A stretch of DNA of 64,000 nt, taken from assembly GCA_907163375.1 (NCBI GenBank), contig CAJQUW010008761.1:1-64000 (forward strand), in the 5' to 3' direction. Of this stretch, positions 20,400-30,379 are shown piece after piece (the stretch's first letter is position 1; the number at the start of each line of letters is the position of its first letter). Below the pieces are notes generated by a model that made no database searches, was not told the DNA's origin, and worked only from the letters and a program-made list of their open reading frames with translations. The translations under genes were made by a program, and so were the position numbers. This DNA is from Prostheceraeus crozeri (lineage: Eukaryota; Platyhelminthes; Polycladida; Euryleptidae).

Positions 20400-21606
20400 A
20401 AGTTTCTTAGAAAGTAACACTTTTCTCTTCTCCTCATTTTCCATTTGCAAACTCGCTACCTTCATTTGCAATTCGACTAGCTCCAATTCTTTCCTCAGTT
20501 TCTCCGTAGACATCTCGTGTTGTTGATCTAAGTTTCTTCGCAGTTGCTCTTCAATGACGCTTGCTTTAGCTGAAGATTCAACACAACTTGGTTTTCCTAT
20601 TCCTTTGGTAGATGACATCTTCGCGCACTTTTTAGGCGGTACATAGCCTTCCTCTGATGAGTGATGTATCAACACCCCCTTCGATGCTTTGAATCTTGGG
20701 ATTTGAAGCACCTATTATGTCGATGACCTTCTCGGTTAGCTCAGACAAGGGTTTGGCCGATGGGCCACCTCCAGTGGCTTTTTAACGCTTCAGGTAGACA
20801 TTGTATTCCAGAATTTTTTCAGATTTCAGCTTTTGAAATTTGTGCTTGCACTCTTCCCACTTTCGGTCTTGAAAGAGGAGTGCAGCTCCTTCCCAAAGAC
20901 GTCGCTTTTCGTGGTAGGTAACCCGACTGGTGAATTTGCCGAACAGTGCATCACAGTGTCCCATACATGCCAAGTCTCCCGCATTTCGCGGGAGTCTCCC
21001 GCATTTTTAGTCAATCTCCCGCTCACCCGCATAATTGCTTAAATCTCCCGCATCGTCATTTATTTACGCCGTATTTTAAAGTAGGCCAACAGTTTTTATC
21101 CTTCTAGTGTGCTCTTTCCATCATTCAAATGTAACAGCAAACGTTCGGACTGATTAGCCACTCACCGCTAGCCTATTCTTCGATTAGCCCTCCTCCATTC
21201 CCTCACAACCAATGAGAAGCATGCAATCATATGTTTATTGAAAAGATGGATTTTCTTTTGATTCACGAATTCTATATTTTTTATTGGAAATGTGACAAAT
21301 TAATTGTCTTCAAAAATAAATATTCTCCATTTATTGAAGGAAATATAGGAAGTTGATAGGGCTTTTAAATATGATTTAATCTAATTTTACTATTTTTGTT
21401 GTTGGATCATTTGATGTTGGGTCTCCCGCATTTTTTTTTTTGAAACCTTGGCATCTCTGGTGTCCTTCTACATAATCCAAAAGTTTAAAAACTTCTTGTT
21501 CGCTCCAATTTTGTTTTCTTGATCGCTTGTTTTCGCTGATGTCACGGCTAGCCATGATGAACGAATAAAGTTTAAGCTGCCATTCGTCTACATTTATGGT
21601 TTTCAT
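20400..21606 (-). pseudogene. Harbinger Myb/trihelix-like DNA-binding protein, interrupted
   Basis: The N-terminal piece (21606-21466) has RKQNWSEQEVFKLLDYVEGH, the first helix of a Myb/SANT-like domain. The next piece (about 20955-20782) continues with CDALFGKF, then WEGAALLFQ and WEECKHKFQKLKSE. The 498-bp nested insertion at 20962-21459 separates exactly these two pieces. A C-terminal part with a Lys/Glu-rich coiled coil (20711-20390) is in another frame. In Harbinger elements this second protein brings the transposase to the nucleus and the TIRs. Confidence 0.8.
20962..21459. mobile_element. Nested non-autonomous DNA element (498 bp) with 6-bp target duplication
   Basis: The insert is flanked by GTGTCC on both sides (20956-20961 and 21460-21465). 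Its ends are CATACATGCCAAG and CTTGGCATCTCTG, a 13-bp terminal inverted repeat with two mismatches. Inside, CTCCCGCATTT is repeated near both ends and CGCGGGAG forms a small hairpin. It encodes nothing. It disrupts the Harbinger Myb-like gene, which dates it as younger. Confidence 0.85.
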
Positions 21607-21689
21607 ACTTCCAAAAACGCATCACTTCGTGATTGGCCTATGCTCGTTGACTCACTCCTTGTGTTTGCTGTAAGATGATCCCAAAATTC

Positions 21690-22674
21690 ACACAAGAACA
21701 TTTCGCGACCGCAATTCATTCGACGAATTCAATGATGAAGATTTGCGATCTCGGTTTCGATTCAGTCGTCAATCCCTGATTACTCTACGTCAAAAGATAG
21801 AATTGCATCTGCCCTCACATACGAAACGGAACCATGCGTTGACAGTTGAGCAGCGGCTACTGATGACATAAAGCGTTTTAGCAAGCGGAAGCTTCCTAGA
21901 AGTTGTCGACGATAACTTTGGGGTGGACAAATCAACAGCTTCAAGAGTTTTTGATGAAATTCTTAGTGCAATTTTGCAATTGAAAGATGAATACATAAAA
22001 TCTTCATTTTTAGTGAGTTCTGAAAGTTTACAGTGGTTTGATGCACATAACTTCCCTGGTGCTTGTGGGTGCATTGATGGAACTCACATCAAGATTTTGG
22101 CGCCGAAAACACATGAAGAAGAATTCGTAAATCTCAAAGGCTAGCATTCTATCAACGTCCAGCTGATAACAACAGGTAATCTCTTGATTGCTGATTGCGT
22201 ATCAAAGTGGCCAGGCAGCACACATGACAGCAAAATATTCTCTGAATCTGGAATTTGTAAACAATTTCGAGATAATCAGTTTGAAAAAAACTTTTTGTTG
22301 GGTGATCAAGGATATCCTCAAAGGAGTTGGTTGTTTACGCCGGTATCAGAGAGATCGACTGGATTTCTAGCCACTAAAGAAAGAAATTACAACAAAGCTC
22401 ATCGGACTACCCGCTCATCGGTGGAGCGAGTCATTGGAATTTTGAAGCGCAGGTGGTCATGCTTGCATACCGGCTTGAGATTTGAGGTGAGCAAATGCTG
22501 CAGAGTAATTGTCGCATGTGCGATATTGCACAACTTCGCCGTTCTTTGCAATGAGCCACAGATTGACGATGTGGATATACCCAATGATACTGATTTGTGC
22601 GGCTCTGAGCAGCCGTCATCAACTGATTTGAGTGGCACAAACACTCGGACTATGTACATTGTCGAGCATTTTTA
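21690..22674 (+). pseudogene. PIF/Harbinger DDE transposase with two in-frame stops
   Basis: One frame carries the family signatures in order: GCIDGTHIKI (first Asp), WPGSTHDSKIF (second Asp), LLGDQGYP, and SVERVIGILKRRW (Glu), followed by the ACAILHNF signature. Two nonsense codons interrupt it: TAA at 21869-21871 and TAG at 22142-22144, the second where the family has Tyr in KGYHSIN. Otherwise the frame is open, which points to recent loss by point mutation rather than long decay. The family is the source of the domesticated HARBI1 gene; nothing suggests domestication here. Confidence 0.88.
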
Positions 22675-22827
22675 ATTAACTGTTTACAGATGGCAATTTT
22701 TCCTGTGTTAAATGTGGATTAGAAACTCGGATATCACTTCCTGCTTTTCATTGGCTATTTGAAGGCTGACACACAAGTAGCATTTTGATTTGTTCTCATT
22801 CTATGGCTAGGAAGAAATTTAGGAAGA

Positions 22828-23036
22828 TTTTTATGCAACTGGCAGTTAACGTTGATAGGAAAAAATAGTTAGTAGCGTTTTATTGCAACTGGGGGTTTCC
22901 TAACTTTCCAGTATTTAGGAATTTCCTAGTTAGGAATTATTTTATTGCAACCCTACTAAAGTTGTTTTCCTAAGTTAGGAACGATTTATGCGTTAGGAAT
23001 TCCTACATAGGAAAGTTTTATGCAACCGGGTCCTGG
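22828..23036 (+). repeat. Dispersed ATGCAAC/ATTGCAAC and TTAGGAA motif cluster
   Basis: TTTTATGCAAC or TTTTATTGCAAC occurs four times (near 22830, 22879, 22940 and 23017), each followed by a C/G-rich end, with TTAGGAATTTCC-like motifs between. This is a short irregular repeat within the Harbinger element, next to a foldback. Confidence 0.55.
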
Positions 23037-23037
23037 G

Positions 23038-23201
23038 GATATAAAAGTTGAAGTGAGTCACATGATTCTGTATTTGATGTTTGAGAGCCTCTACAAAATG
23101 AGTAAATTTCATGTTTTGACTTAATTTTGGCGATTTTACTCATTTTGTAGACTCTCAGACATCAAATACTGAATCATGTGACTCACTTCAACTTTTATAT
23201 C
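23038..23201. repeat. Foldback of about 69-bp arms inside the Harbinger element
   Basis: The left arm runs from 23038 (GATATAAAAGTTGAAGTGAG...) to about 23107; the right arm from about 23135 to 23201 is its inverted copy with a few mismatches. The central spacer is about 27 bp. Confidence 0.85.
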
Positions 23202-23642
23202 GAAGGTGATGTTCTGAACTCAATCATGTTTCAAATTTCATGGCATTCAGATAAACAGTTTCTTTTCTACAAAGGAAGATGTATGAAAATTGCCAAGTAT
23301 TTCACAATCCAGAGATATTTCTTGAATTTTACCATTGGATTCCAATGGGAATCCTTTAACCTTACCTATAACCGAAAGCGACTGGCTGTGACATCCAAGA
23401 ATTTGATTTTTGTATTCAGGGTTTCAAGATCTACAAATCCATGCTATTAATCCCTTTGTGCGCGAATTTAGGAAGAAAGTGTCAGTAGCTCCCGTCCTAT
23501 CCGCGCAGATGCTTCAGACCAATAGGAAATTTTCATCTGACCGCTCGTACTGATACCATGTGAGTGGAAAGACAGGATTGATGGATAATGTATTGTCTTG
23601 ATATTACATGAAAATAATTCTATCACATTTCATTTTCCACAG

Positions 23643-23899
23643 CATCGTATTGACCGGCAATGGTTGCTGACACTTTTGAAAGATGGATTGCGGGAGAATT
23701 CCGACTTCCTCATAATGGAAAGAAGTCGGGTATTCAAGCACGTGATGTTGCTGGCACAATGCCCTTCAATGGATAATTCTACACATCTTCTGACATTGAA
23801 ACTGGTAGAGAAAGCAGTTCAACTTCCTTCAGCTACATTCACTCTCCTGCTACACCACAACTTGCTAGTCTGGATGCGAGCTCAACTCAAGACGACCAA
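23643..23899 (+). CDS. URB1: URB1 exon (continuation)
   Basis: The acceptor ATTTTCCACAG precedes CATCGTATTGAC, in phase 0, matching the phase-0 end of the exon at 14501. The donor is AA|GTGAGC, leaving phase 2. It encodes HRIDRQWLLTLLKDGLREN, RSRVFKHVMLLAQCPS and LLLHHNLLVWMRAQLK. These match the URB1 region in which a WVFGVLRQGIRD-like helix, an IILSFFHSPL-like helix and a DYSLLTWIL-like helix follow the FYQFFYSS segment (family comparison from memory). The two halves of the protein are separated by 9.1 kb of transposon-rich intron. Confidence 0.82.
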
Positions 23900-24086
23900 G
23901 TGAGCTGCTTTTGTTGTTAGTCCGTTAAGGCGTGTATTAGCTGACATATCAGGCAAAATGTCCGGCTTTAGGCGCATCAGAGTGTAAAAGACTGGGTACT
24001 TATGGGCTATCTCCCCAATTTTCCAATTTGTCTAAAATCTGCAAAAGTCAATCAATCGTCACCAAGCTTCAGGTGGACGTACTTAT

Positions 24087-24312
24087 AATTCAAAATAAAA
24101 ATCACAATATTTAGGAAAGAAAAAGTTCATCCCCACCTTTCACTCGTCATTCAGCGAGCATAATCATTGGAATGAAAATTTGAAGGGACATGAGACAGTT
24201 TATATATATATACATACATGAGACATATCTCATGATTATGCTCGCTGAATGACGAATGAAAGCTGGGAATGAACTTTTTCTTTCCTAAAAATTGTGGTTT
24301 TTATTTTGAATT
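24087..24312. repeat. Foldback element in the URB1 intron
   Basis: Arms of about 83 bp at 24087-24169 and 24230-24312 share TTTAGGAAAGAAAAAGTTCAT and CATTCAGCGAGCATAATCA in inverted copies. The spacer contains a (TA)n run. It encodes nothing. Confidence 0.85.
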
Positions 24313-25208
24313 CTGACTACGGGTGTTATTACCTCTGAAACAATCAAGACGTACTTATAGCATGGTTTCTACGAACATGCAAAAATTTATGCAGATCGGA
24401 CAAGTAAGTTTTGCATTATAGACGACAACGTAAAGTGTAACGATGTCAACAGCTTGATCTGACTTAGTCTGTTCGACGCATTATTACTACTCGTGTGTGC
24501 AATGTTCTTTCTCCCTCTTCGTCTCATCCACTGCCATTTGAAATCTTCCCACGACCACTACTTTGCCACACCTATTTAAGAACCATATTAATGTGAGTGA
24601 TGTGGTCCAATCATCATTGCTTCAGGAGTTGTCGAGAAATGACTTTTCTGACCTCAAGTGTTTTCTGCTCAGACGATGAGGCCAGAATAAGTCAGATCAA
24701 ACTGCAGACATCGGTGCACCTCAAGTTATCACCCTTAATTCAAAAAGTGCTCGTCCGATTTGCACAAATTTTGGTATATGGATAGAAAATATCCTCAATT
24801 ACGTGTACTTAAAGGTTCCTTACAATTGATTCATTTCTACGGATTTTAGAGAAATTTAAAAATGTGGGGGGAATAACCCATAAGCACGAAAGTATTTCGA
24901 AGGAAAGGAAGATCTTTATTTAATGCATTGTCTCTCCTTTATCTCTCATGATCTCTTGTCCAGTGATACCACATTTGTTTCATACTTAGATTATCCATGG
25001 TGTTGTAATGCTTATTCATTCAGTGCTTACAAAGTCAACAAAATCAATGTATGACAATATGATTGATAAAAATATACATCGTGAGAAAACGCGTTGCACA
25101 AACCTCTGAAAGTCATTATGTCACAATTTGTAATTAGGTTTGAACTCATCTTTAGTTTTCAATATACTGATTCAGTTATTCTGACAATCAAAAAGCTTAA
25201 GGTTAATT
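24313..25208. other. URB1 intron, no gene seen
   Basis: No coding frame, splice-site pair or repeat structure that I can support. Confidence 0.4.
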
Positions 25209-28200
25209 CAGCCCCTCGCCAATAGGTTACAGTCCGGCCTGTTGCCCTTGGGCTTTGAGAGCACATAGTCCTAGAATTTTGCCTTATATTAAGGTGATAA
25301 GCTATTACTGCCTTCAATATTGTATTAGCTGCTAGTTTTGATCCGGTTATAAGATTATGGAGTTTGGCCGAAATCCTAATCGCCAGGCATTGCTAGCGTA
25401 GGTGGGTGGGTCTGTTTAGATCCATTGACTGTTAACGCCCGCCTCAGCGAGGCAGCCCCTCGCCAATAGGTTACAGTCCGGCCTGTTGCCCTTGGGCTTT
25501 GAGAGATTTTGATCCTAGAATTTTGCCTTATTCGACAAGGGGTAACAATAAAACTTTGCTTGCGGCTTCTAGAGTTAGATACCATTACCCTTACAGTATT
25601 AAGAAAAAGGCTTTTGTAGCCGATAGCACGGGTTCCTTTTCTATTGACAGTTGTAATAGAAAAGGGTGCTTGTGCTGTGGGTCCATACATAAATCTTCCT
25701 TTTTCGTATCAAACACCACTAGAAAGGCTTTTCTCATAGATTTAAGTGGTTCTTTCGATTGCAAATCCAGCTTTGTAATCTATCTCATTTCTTGCAGCGA
25801 ATGCGAGTTCCAGTATGTTGGCAAAACCACCCAATCTCTAAATGCTAGGTTGAATGGTCACCGTCACCATGCTTCCTCAAAACCCACTACTTTCCTTTAT
25901 GAACACTTTAGGCAAGATGGTCATAATTTTTGCAACATTAAATTGCAAATTATAGACCATGTAGATTCCAACTTCTCTGATAATTCTGACCTTAGGGATA
26001 GGGAACTTCTGAAGGAGGATTTTTGGATTAAAACACTATGTACAATCTTCCCACTTGGCTTGAACGATAGAATTCAAGGTTTTGGTTGTGTCTCCAAAGG
26101 TTCCTTACATAAGCAGTATTTCTCTTCTCCGGTCCTTAGAAGACCTAGAGGGCATGAGATTCACAGTAATAAGAGAAATGTCTTGACTAAATGCTTGGAG
26201 TCTCTCCACGATAAAATTAATAGCTTTTGTTTTTCCAACATGTTTTACGAATTTTACATCACTTTGAAATCTCTTAGTCGTACCACACTTAAACAACTTC
26301 TTGCTTTTACTCTTAGCAAGCCGGGTACCTGCTCGTATCTAGTCGAATCCTTCTGTTCGAGATTCTTAAAAGTCGAAGATTCTGTTGATAAGGTCGACAG
26401 GGAAGTTATTATTATCCCTTTTGAGTGCAAAGAAGTAGATCTCTTAAAAGTTTCTTCCATTTTCGCTGATTCGCATGTTAACAGTATGTTGCCTAATCCA
26501 ATTCGTAGTAAATGTCCACTACAGGTTTTCTACAAATACACCACCCCTATTGGTCGGAAGCTCTTCAATTACAACCAGATCTTGAAGAATGCTTCTATTG
26601 ATGAAATCAAAGAATTTATTAGCAAGCCTTGTCTTTGTTCTAATTCCATCTTCTGCTACAAGCCCGCTTCACACGTGGTTACTGGTGACTTGAATATTAT
26701 ATCCAACCCTAAACTTAGGGATTTGATGGCTAAGGGCACCAATTATAGAGAGCCTATTCACAAGTCTTGGGATTTTGTTAGAGTCAGTGTTAAAAATGCA
26801 TTAGTTGCATTTATTGAAAAGCCCTGCAGAAAATACGCCCTTAAGAATTTTGACTTCCAGGTTTCGTCGGAAGCTGTCCTTAAGATAATTAAAAATCGCA
26901 TTTCCTTCCTAAGTTCTAGCTTTCCATCTTTGCATTCGCACGAGGTACTAAGATCTAAGGAGTGTAAAAATTTCATCTCAAACTTTCAGAAGAATTACGT
27001 CATTACTCCGGCGGATAAGGCCGCCAACAATTTTGTCATTGTGTGTAGGAAGTATTACCTCATTATCCTCTTGAACGAACTAGGCTTTGACCTTAGAAGT
27101 TTCAATGCTGTTGGTAATCAGACTTACGCACCAGTAATTTCTTCCATTAATGACATAATTGCCGAACATTGCACCGCCCTCAAGGATTCCTTTGGCATAA
27201 CGGTTAAAGATAAGTTTATGGTTTTACCTAAACTTTTCTGGATACCTAAATTGCACAAAAATCCGTATAAGAGTAGATTCATAGCTGGTGCCAGGAACAG
27301 CACTTCCAAAGATTTGGCCACACTTGTGAACAAAGGTTTGCAATTGGTCCGGGACAAGTTTAGTAGTTATTGCCTTTCCATCAAGCATAATTCAGGTGTG
27401 AACGCCTTCTGGGGAATTCCTTGACAGGATGTCGGGTTTGAATTGCCACTCCTTACAAGTATATGATTTCTCCACACTCTATACGAATCTTAATTTAGAC
27501 CAGGTTATGGAGTCTTTGAAAGACTTATGTGAGTTAATTTTTAGCAGTTCCAAGAGCTTTCTTTGCATTGGCTATTATAGAACCTTCTTCTCGAATAAAA
27601 AATACAGAGGGTATCACTGCTGGTCCAAAACCCAATTCCTTAATGCAATAAGTTTCATCCTGGATAACACTTTTGTCACTTTCGGGGGACTTGTCTTCAA
27701 GCAAATTCGAGGCATACCTATGGGTGGGAATTCCAGCTCGCTCTTAGCTGACCTGTTTTTGGCTTACAGGGAGTTTAATTTTGTGAAGGGGCTCCTAGCG
27801 AGTAAGAGATTTGGCTTAGCCAAACTTCTCTCTCGTACCACTAGGTATGTCGATGACATTTGTGTTTAACTTCAAACATTTTAATAAGATCCTTCCTGAA
27901 ATCTACCCGGTAGATCTCTTAGCTAGCAGAAGCGGAGACAACAACAAATGTGTTAATTATTTGGATGTAAAAATCAGGATCGAAGATGGTGGCCAATACA
28001 TCACAGAGGTTTACCATAAGGTTGATGAGTTCAGCTTCCCAGTGGTGCTGTATACTTTCCCCGAGAGTAACATGCCTGTGAACACTGGCTTAAACATCTT
28101 TGCTGCCCAACTCATCAGGTTCGCCAGGATTTCATCTGATGCTTCCGCCTTCACATCAAGAGCTAAGGGCATTTTTGATATCTTTAAAGGAAGGGGTTAT

Positions 28201-28660
28201 AAGAATAATTTGCTGGTTAATTCTTGCATTAAGTCCTTCTCCAAGAATAGGTTCCTCGTTTTTAAGTTTGGTTGTTTTTCGCCCCGCCAGATGCCATCCA
28301 TCATTGGCATGTTGGGCTAAGAAAACCTCTTCTAGTTTCAAGTGCTTCTTTTTGTCCTAATATATTTCAAAAAAAATTTATTTTCGGTTAGGTTCTGCTA
28401 TGTTTCCTTAGGCCTGGAGAGACCTTCCATATCGTACATTCGATATGGTTGGCCTGGCCCCGCCATGTGGTATAGGTTGGAGGTTAGGGGCCGAAACCTT
28501 GCTTCATGCAGCCACATGGTTCCTCCCTGATGACTCCATACATAGCAAACTTAATTTTGGTTTTTTAGGTTTCTAATTTTCACGTTTTGTTATTTTTAGT
28601 TAGCTTCTCGTCAGGTCCATGACGAACTCTTATTTCAGTTCTTATATGATAAAAATAAAA
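25209..28660 (+). mobile_element. Naiad-type Penelope-like retroelement with partial pseudo-LTR
   Basis: A 53-bp sequence starting CAGCCCCTCGCCAATAGG occurs at 25209-25261 and again at 25453-25505, and the similarity continues about 25 bp further (CCTAGAATTTTGCCTTAT). This is the tandem arrangement known as a pseudo-LTR in Penelope-like elements. The coding region (25499-28320) follows the second copy. An AATAAA lies at 28654-28659. A perfect 8-bp hairpin (CCATATCG...CGATATGG) lies at about 28427-28448. It is in the sense orientation inside a URB1 intron. The exact 3' end is uncertain. Confidence 0.85.
25499..28320 (+). pseudogene. Naiad protein: N-terminal GIY-YIG endonuclease, CxC linker, reverse transcriptase
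   Basis: The first frame (25499-27422) has a Cys-rich segment (GCLCC near 56-60), a GIY-YIG endonuclease core (VIYL at 93-96, YVGKT at 106-110, Arg117) and the TIFPLGLND signature (about 182-190). It then has a linker with PCLCSNS and HVVTGDLNIISNPKLRDL. RT follows (FWIPKLHKNP, then DFSTLYTN in the next frame). The frame 27429-27869 has QIRGIPMGGNSS and the catalytic RYVDD. The frame 27847-28320 has the thumb region (VNYLDVKI). Nuclease before RT with a CxC linker is the permuted order that defines Naiad; canonical Penelope has the nuclease last. Two single-base shifts, near 27418 and 27868, inactivate this copy. No clear ATG starts the first frame. Confidence 0.87.
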
Positions 28661-30197
28661 TCGTTTATAAGTATTAATTTATTTCCCTTAACGTCTTCAG
28701 TTGAGTAGACTTGCCTTTATACGTATTTCAGTACCTGCTTTATACTAGAGTAGGTTACTCTATGTTGCCAGTATTAATTTATATTCATTCGTTCATGACT
28801 TTTAATTACCTAATTATTACCAATTAATTACCCACTAGGGTAATTGTTTAACTGTGGCATCTTCCGTTTCCTGGATCCTTCGAATTTTTTTGACCGTGTC
28901 GTGTCTTGATTCGATTATAAACAAATGACTTACGTTCATGTATGTATTCATTGATAAATGAAGGCATCTCATTTAACAGGCCATTTTCGAATCACATTTA
29001 CCCCTGAAATTGGAGGTACTTTTGTTCACAAATTGGGGGCCTTTGAAACATCTCGAAGAAAATCTATTTAGATTCACCGAATTATTCAGAAGATATTAGG
29101 ATTAATGAGATGAGGGAATCCGTCACTTCAGCATAAAGCAAACAGTTCGTGTGCATTTGGAAAAAAAATTTCAAATGTGAACTTTATGAACTTATGGTGA
29201 TCTTAAAGTTAGTTACGAAACTATCTTTAATTAGAACTGACACGAAGGCAAATCAACGCGCTAAATTTCATATCGACTAAATCAAGAGACATTATAGTGT
29301 AAATCCTTATCAAAGTTAATCAAAGTATTAGATTGATCAAAATCCCGGATATCAGGAAATAATTTATTATTTTGTGAGCGCCTTCAATCAGTTTCGCCGA
29401 TCATTTTCAAGTTCAATCATCAAAGTATCTCAACTTGAAACGTACCTGCTCATCAAAGTACCAGGAGTGTTGATTTGTCAACTATGAAATATGTAATTTT
29501 CTGCTCCAACGGATTTAAGTCAAATAATGAATGAATCGATGCGGAAAAGAGATTATTCCGATGATCATTGTAGGAATTGCCTGACCTCTAACTCCAATGT
29601 AGAATTTGTTTCTATTCTCCCAAACTGTTTAAAACTGGTACAGAATAGAAACAAACAGACTTGTGTCAATTGCTCATAATTGATTACAATTACAATGCAA
29701 GTCTGGAAACAAATAATATTACACTTGGTCAATTGCAAAGAAACTATTTATATAATTCCATGACATGCAACATTTAGCACGATAATCGACATCTCCAGGA
29801 CTGTTCCGCTTCAGGCACAAGCGGAGTTCCGCGCTAATGAATTCCTTTGAACTGCACCGTCTGAACTTTTGTGTTTGATTCCTGTCATGATATCGTTTTG
29901 TGTTTCTGCTTTTTCTTTCATCAGCAGTAGATTCTTAACCTTCTCTCCGCTTAGCTGAACCTACAATACGTGGAAGTCCTGTGGCCAGTTTTTAGCATTT
30001 TAACTTTTTATCGAGGGTTGTCATTGTCACGAGTCAAAGATTTCCATTTCATCTATTCATGTGGATAGATTCAAGAAGAGAGGTTGCATTGAAGAAAAAT
30101 CCTGTCAATGAGGTTCAGAGTGACATTTCGATCAATTATTGATCATCTATGAAGTCAGGCATGAATGAAATCAAACTCTTGATGTCAACTCAAATTA
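28661..30197. other. URB1 intron, no gene seen
   Basis: AT-rich intron sequence without supported features. Confidence 0.4.
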
Positions 30198-30379
30198 GTG
30201 CTCCTGATTTGGCACAGTAGTCAAGTGCTTGGCCTAACGATCTTTTGGAAGTCGGCAGGAAAGGCATTTGGGTCAAAATTATAACAATGATCTAGAAAAG
30301 TCTGTCCTATTAGCCTGTCTGTGTCAACATCGTCCAAGCTCTCAGTGGGAGTGAGTTGTCACGTAAAGCTTCATTTTTT
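30198..30379 (+). mobile_element. tRNA-derived SINE, copy 1 (diverged)
   Basis: The head GGCACAGTAGTCAAGTGCTT corresponds to the A-box part of copy 2 at 41110; the B-box part is deleted. The body shares GGAAGTCG.CAGGAA.GGCAT and GTGTCAACATCGTCCAAGC with the other copies, and it ends near TTCATTTTTTG. It is the oldest-looking of the three copies. Confidence 0.75.

Larger units (their letters stand above)
20171..23497 (+). mobile_element. PIF/Harbinger transposon with TIRs of about 220 bp
   Basis: TIRs span 20171 to about 20390 and about 23279 to 23497 and begin GGACGGGAGCTACTGACAC. The left flank is TTA (20168-20170) and the right flank TAT, near the TWA target of Harbinger. Inside are a plus-strand DDE transposase relic and a minus-strand Myb-like gene relic, the standard two-gene layout. 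It also carries a nested 498-bp insertion and a foldback. Outside the TIRs, 25-bp direct repeats (20145-20169 and 23500-23524) remain unexplained. Confidence 0.88.

Noticed and set aside
28484-28540. Hammerhead ribozyme in the Penelope element (GAAACC and CTGATGA present)
   Set aside because: The two boxes are in the wrong order and distance, and no stem II forms. Naiad elements are reported to lack the ribozyme.
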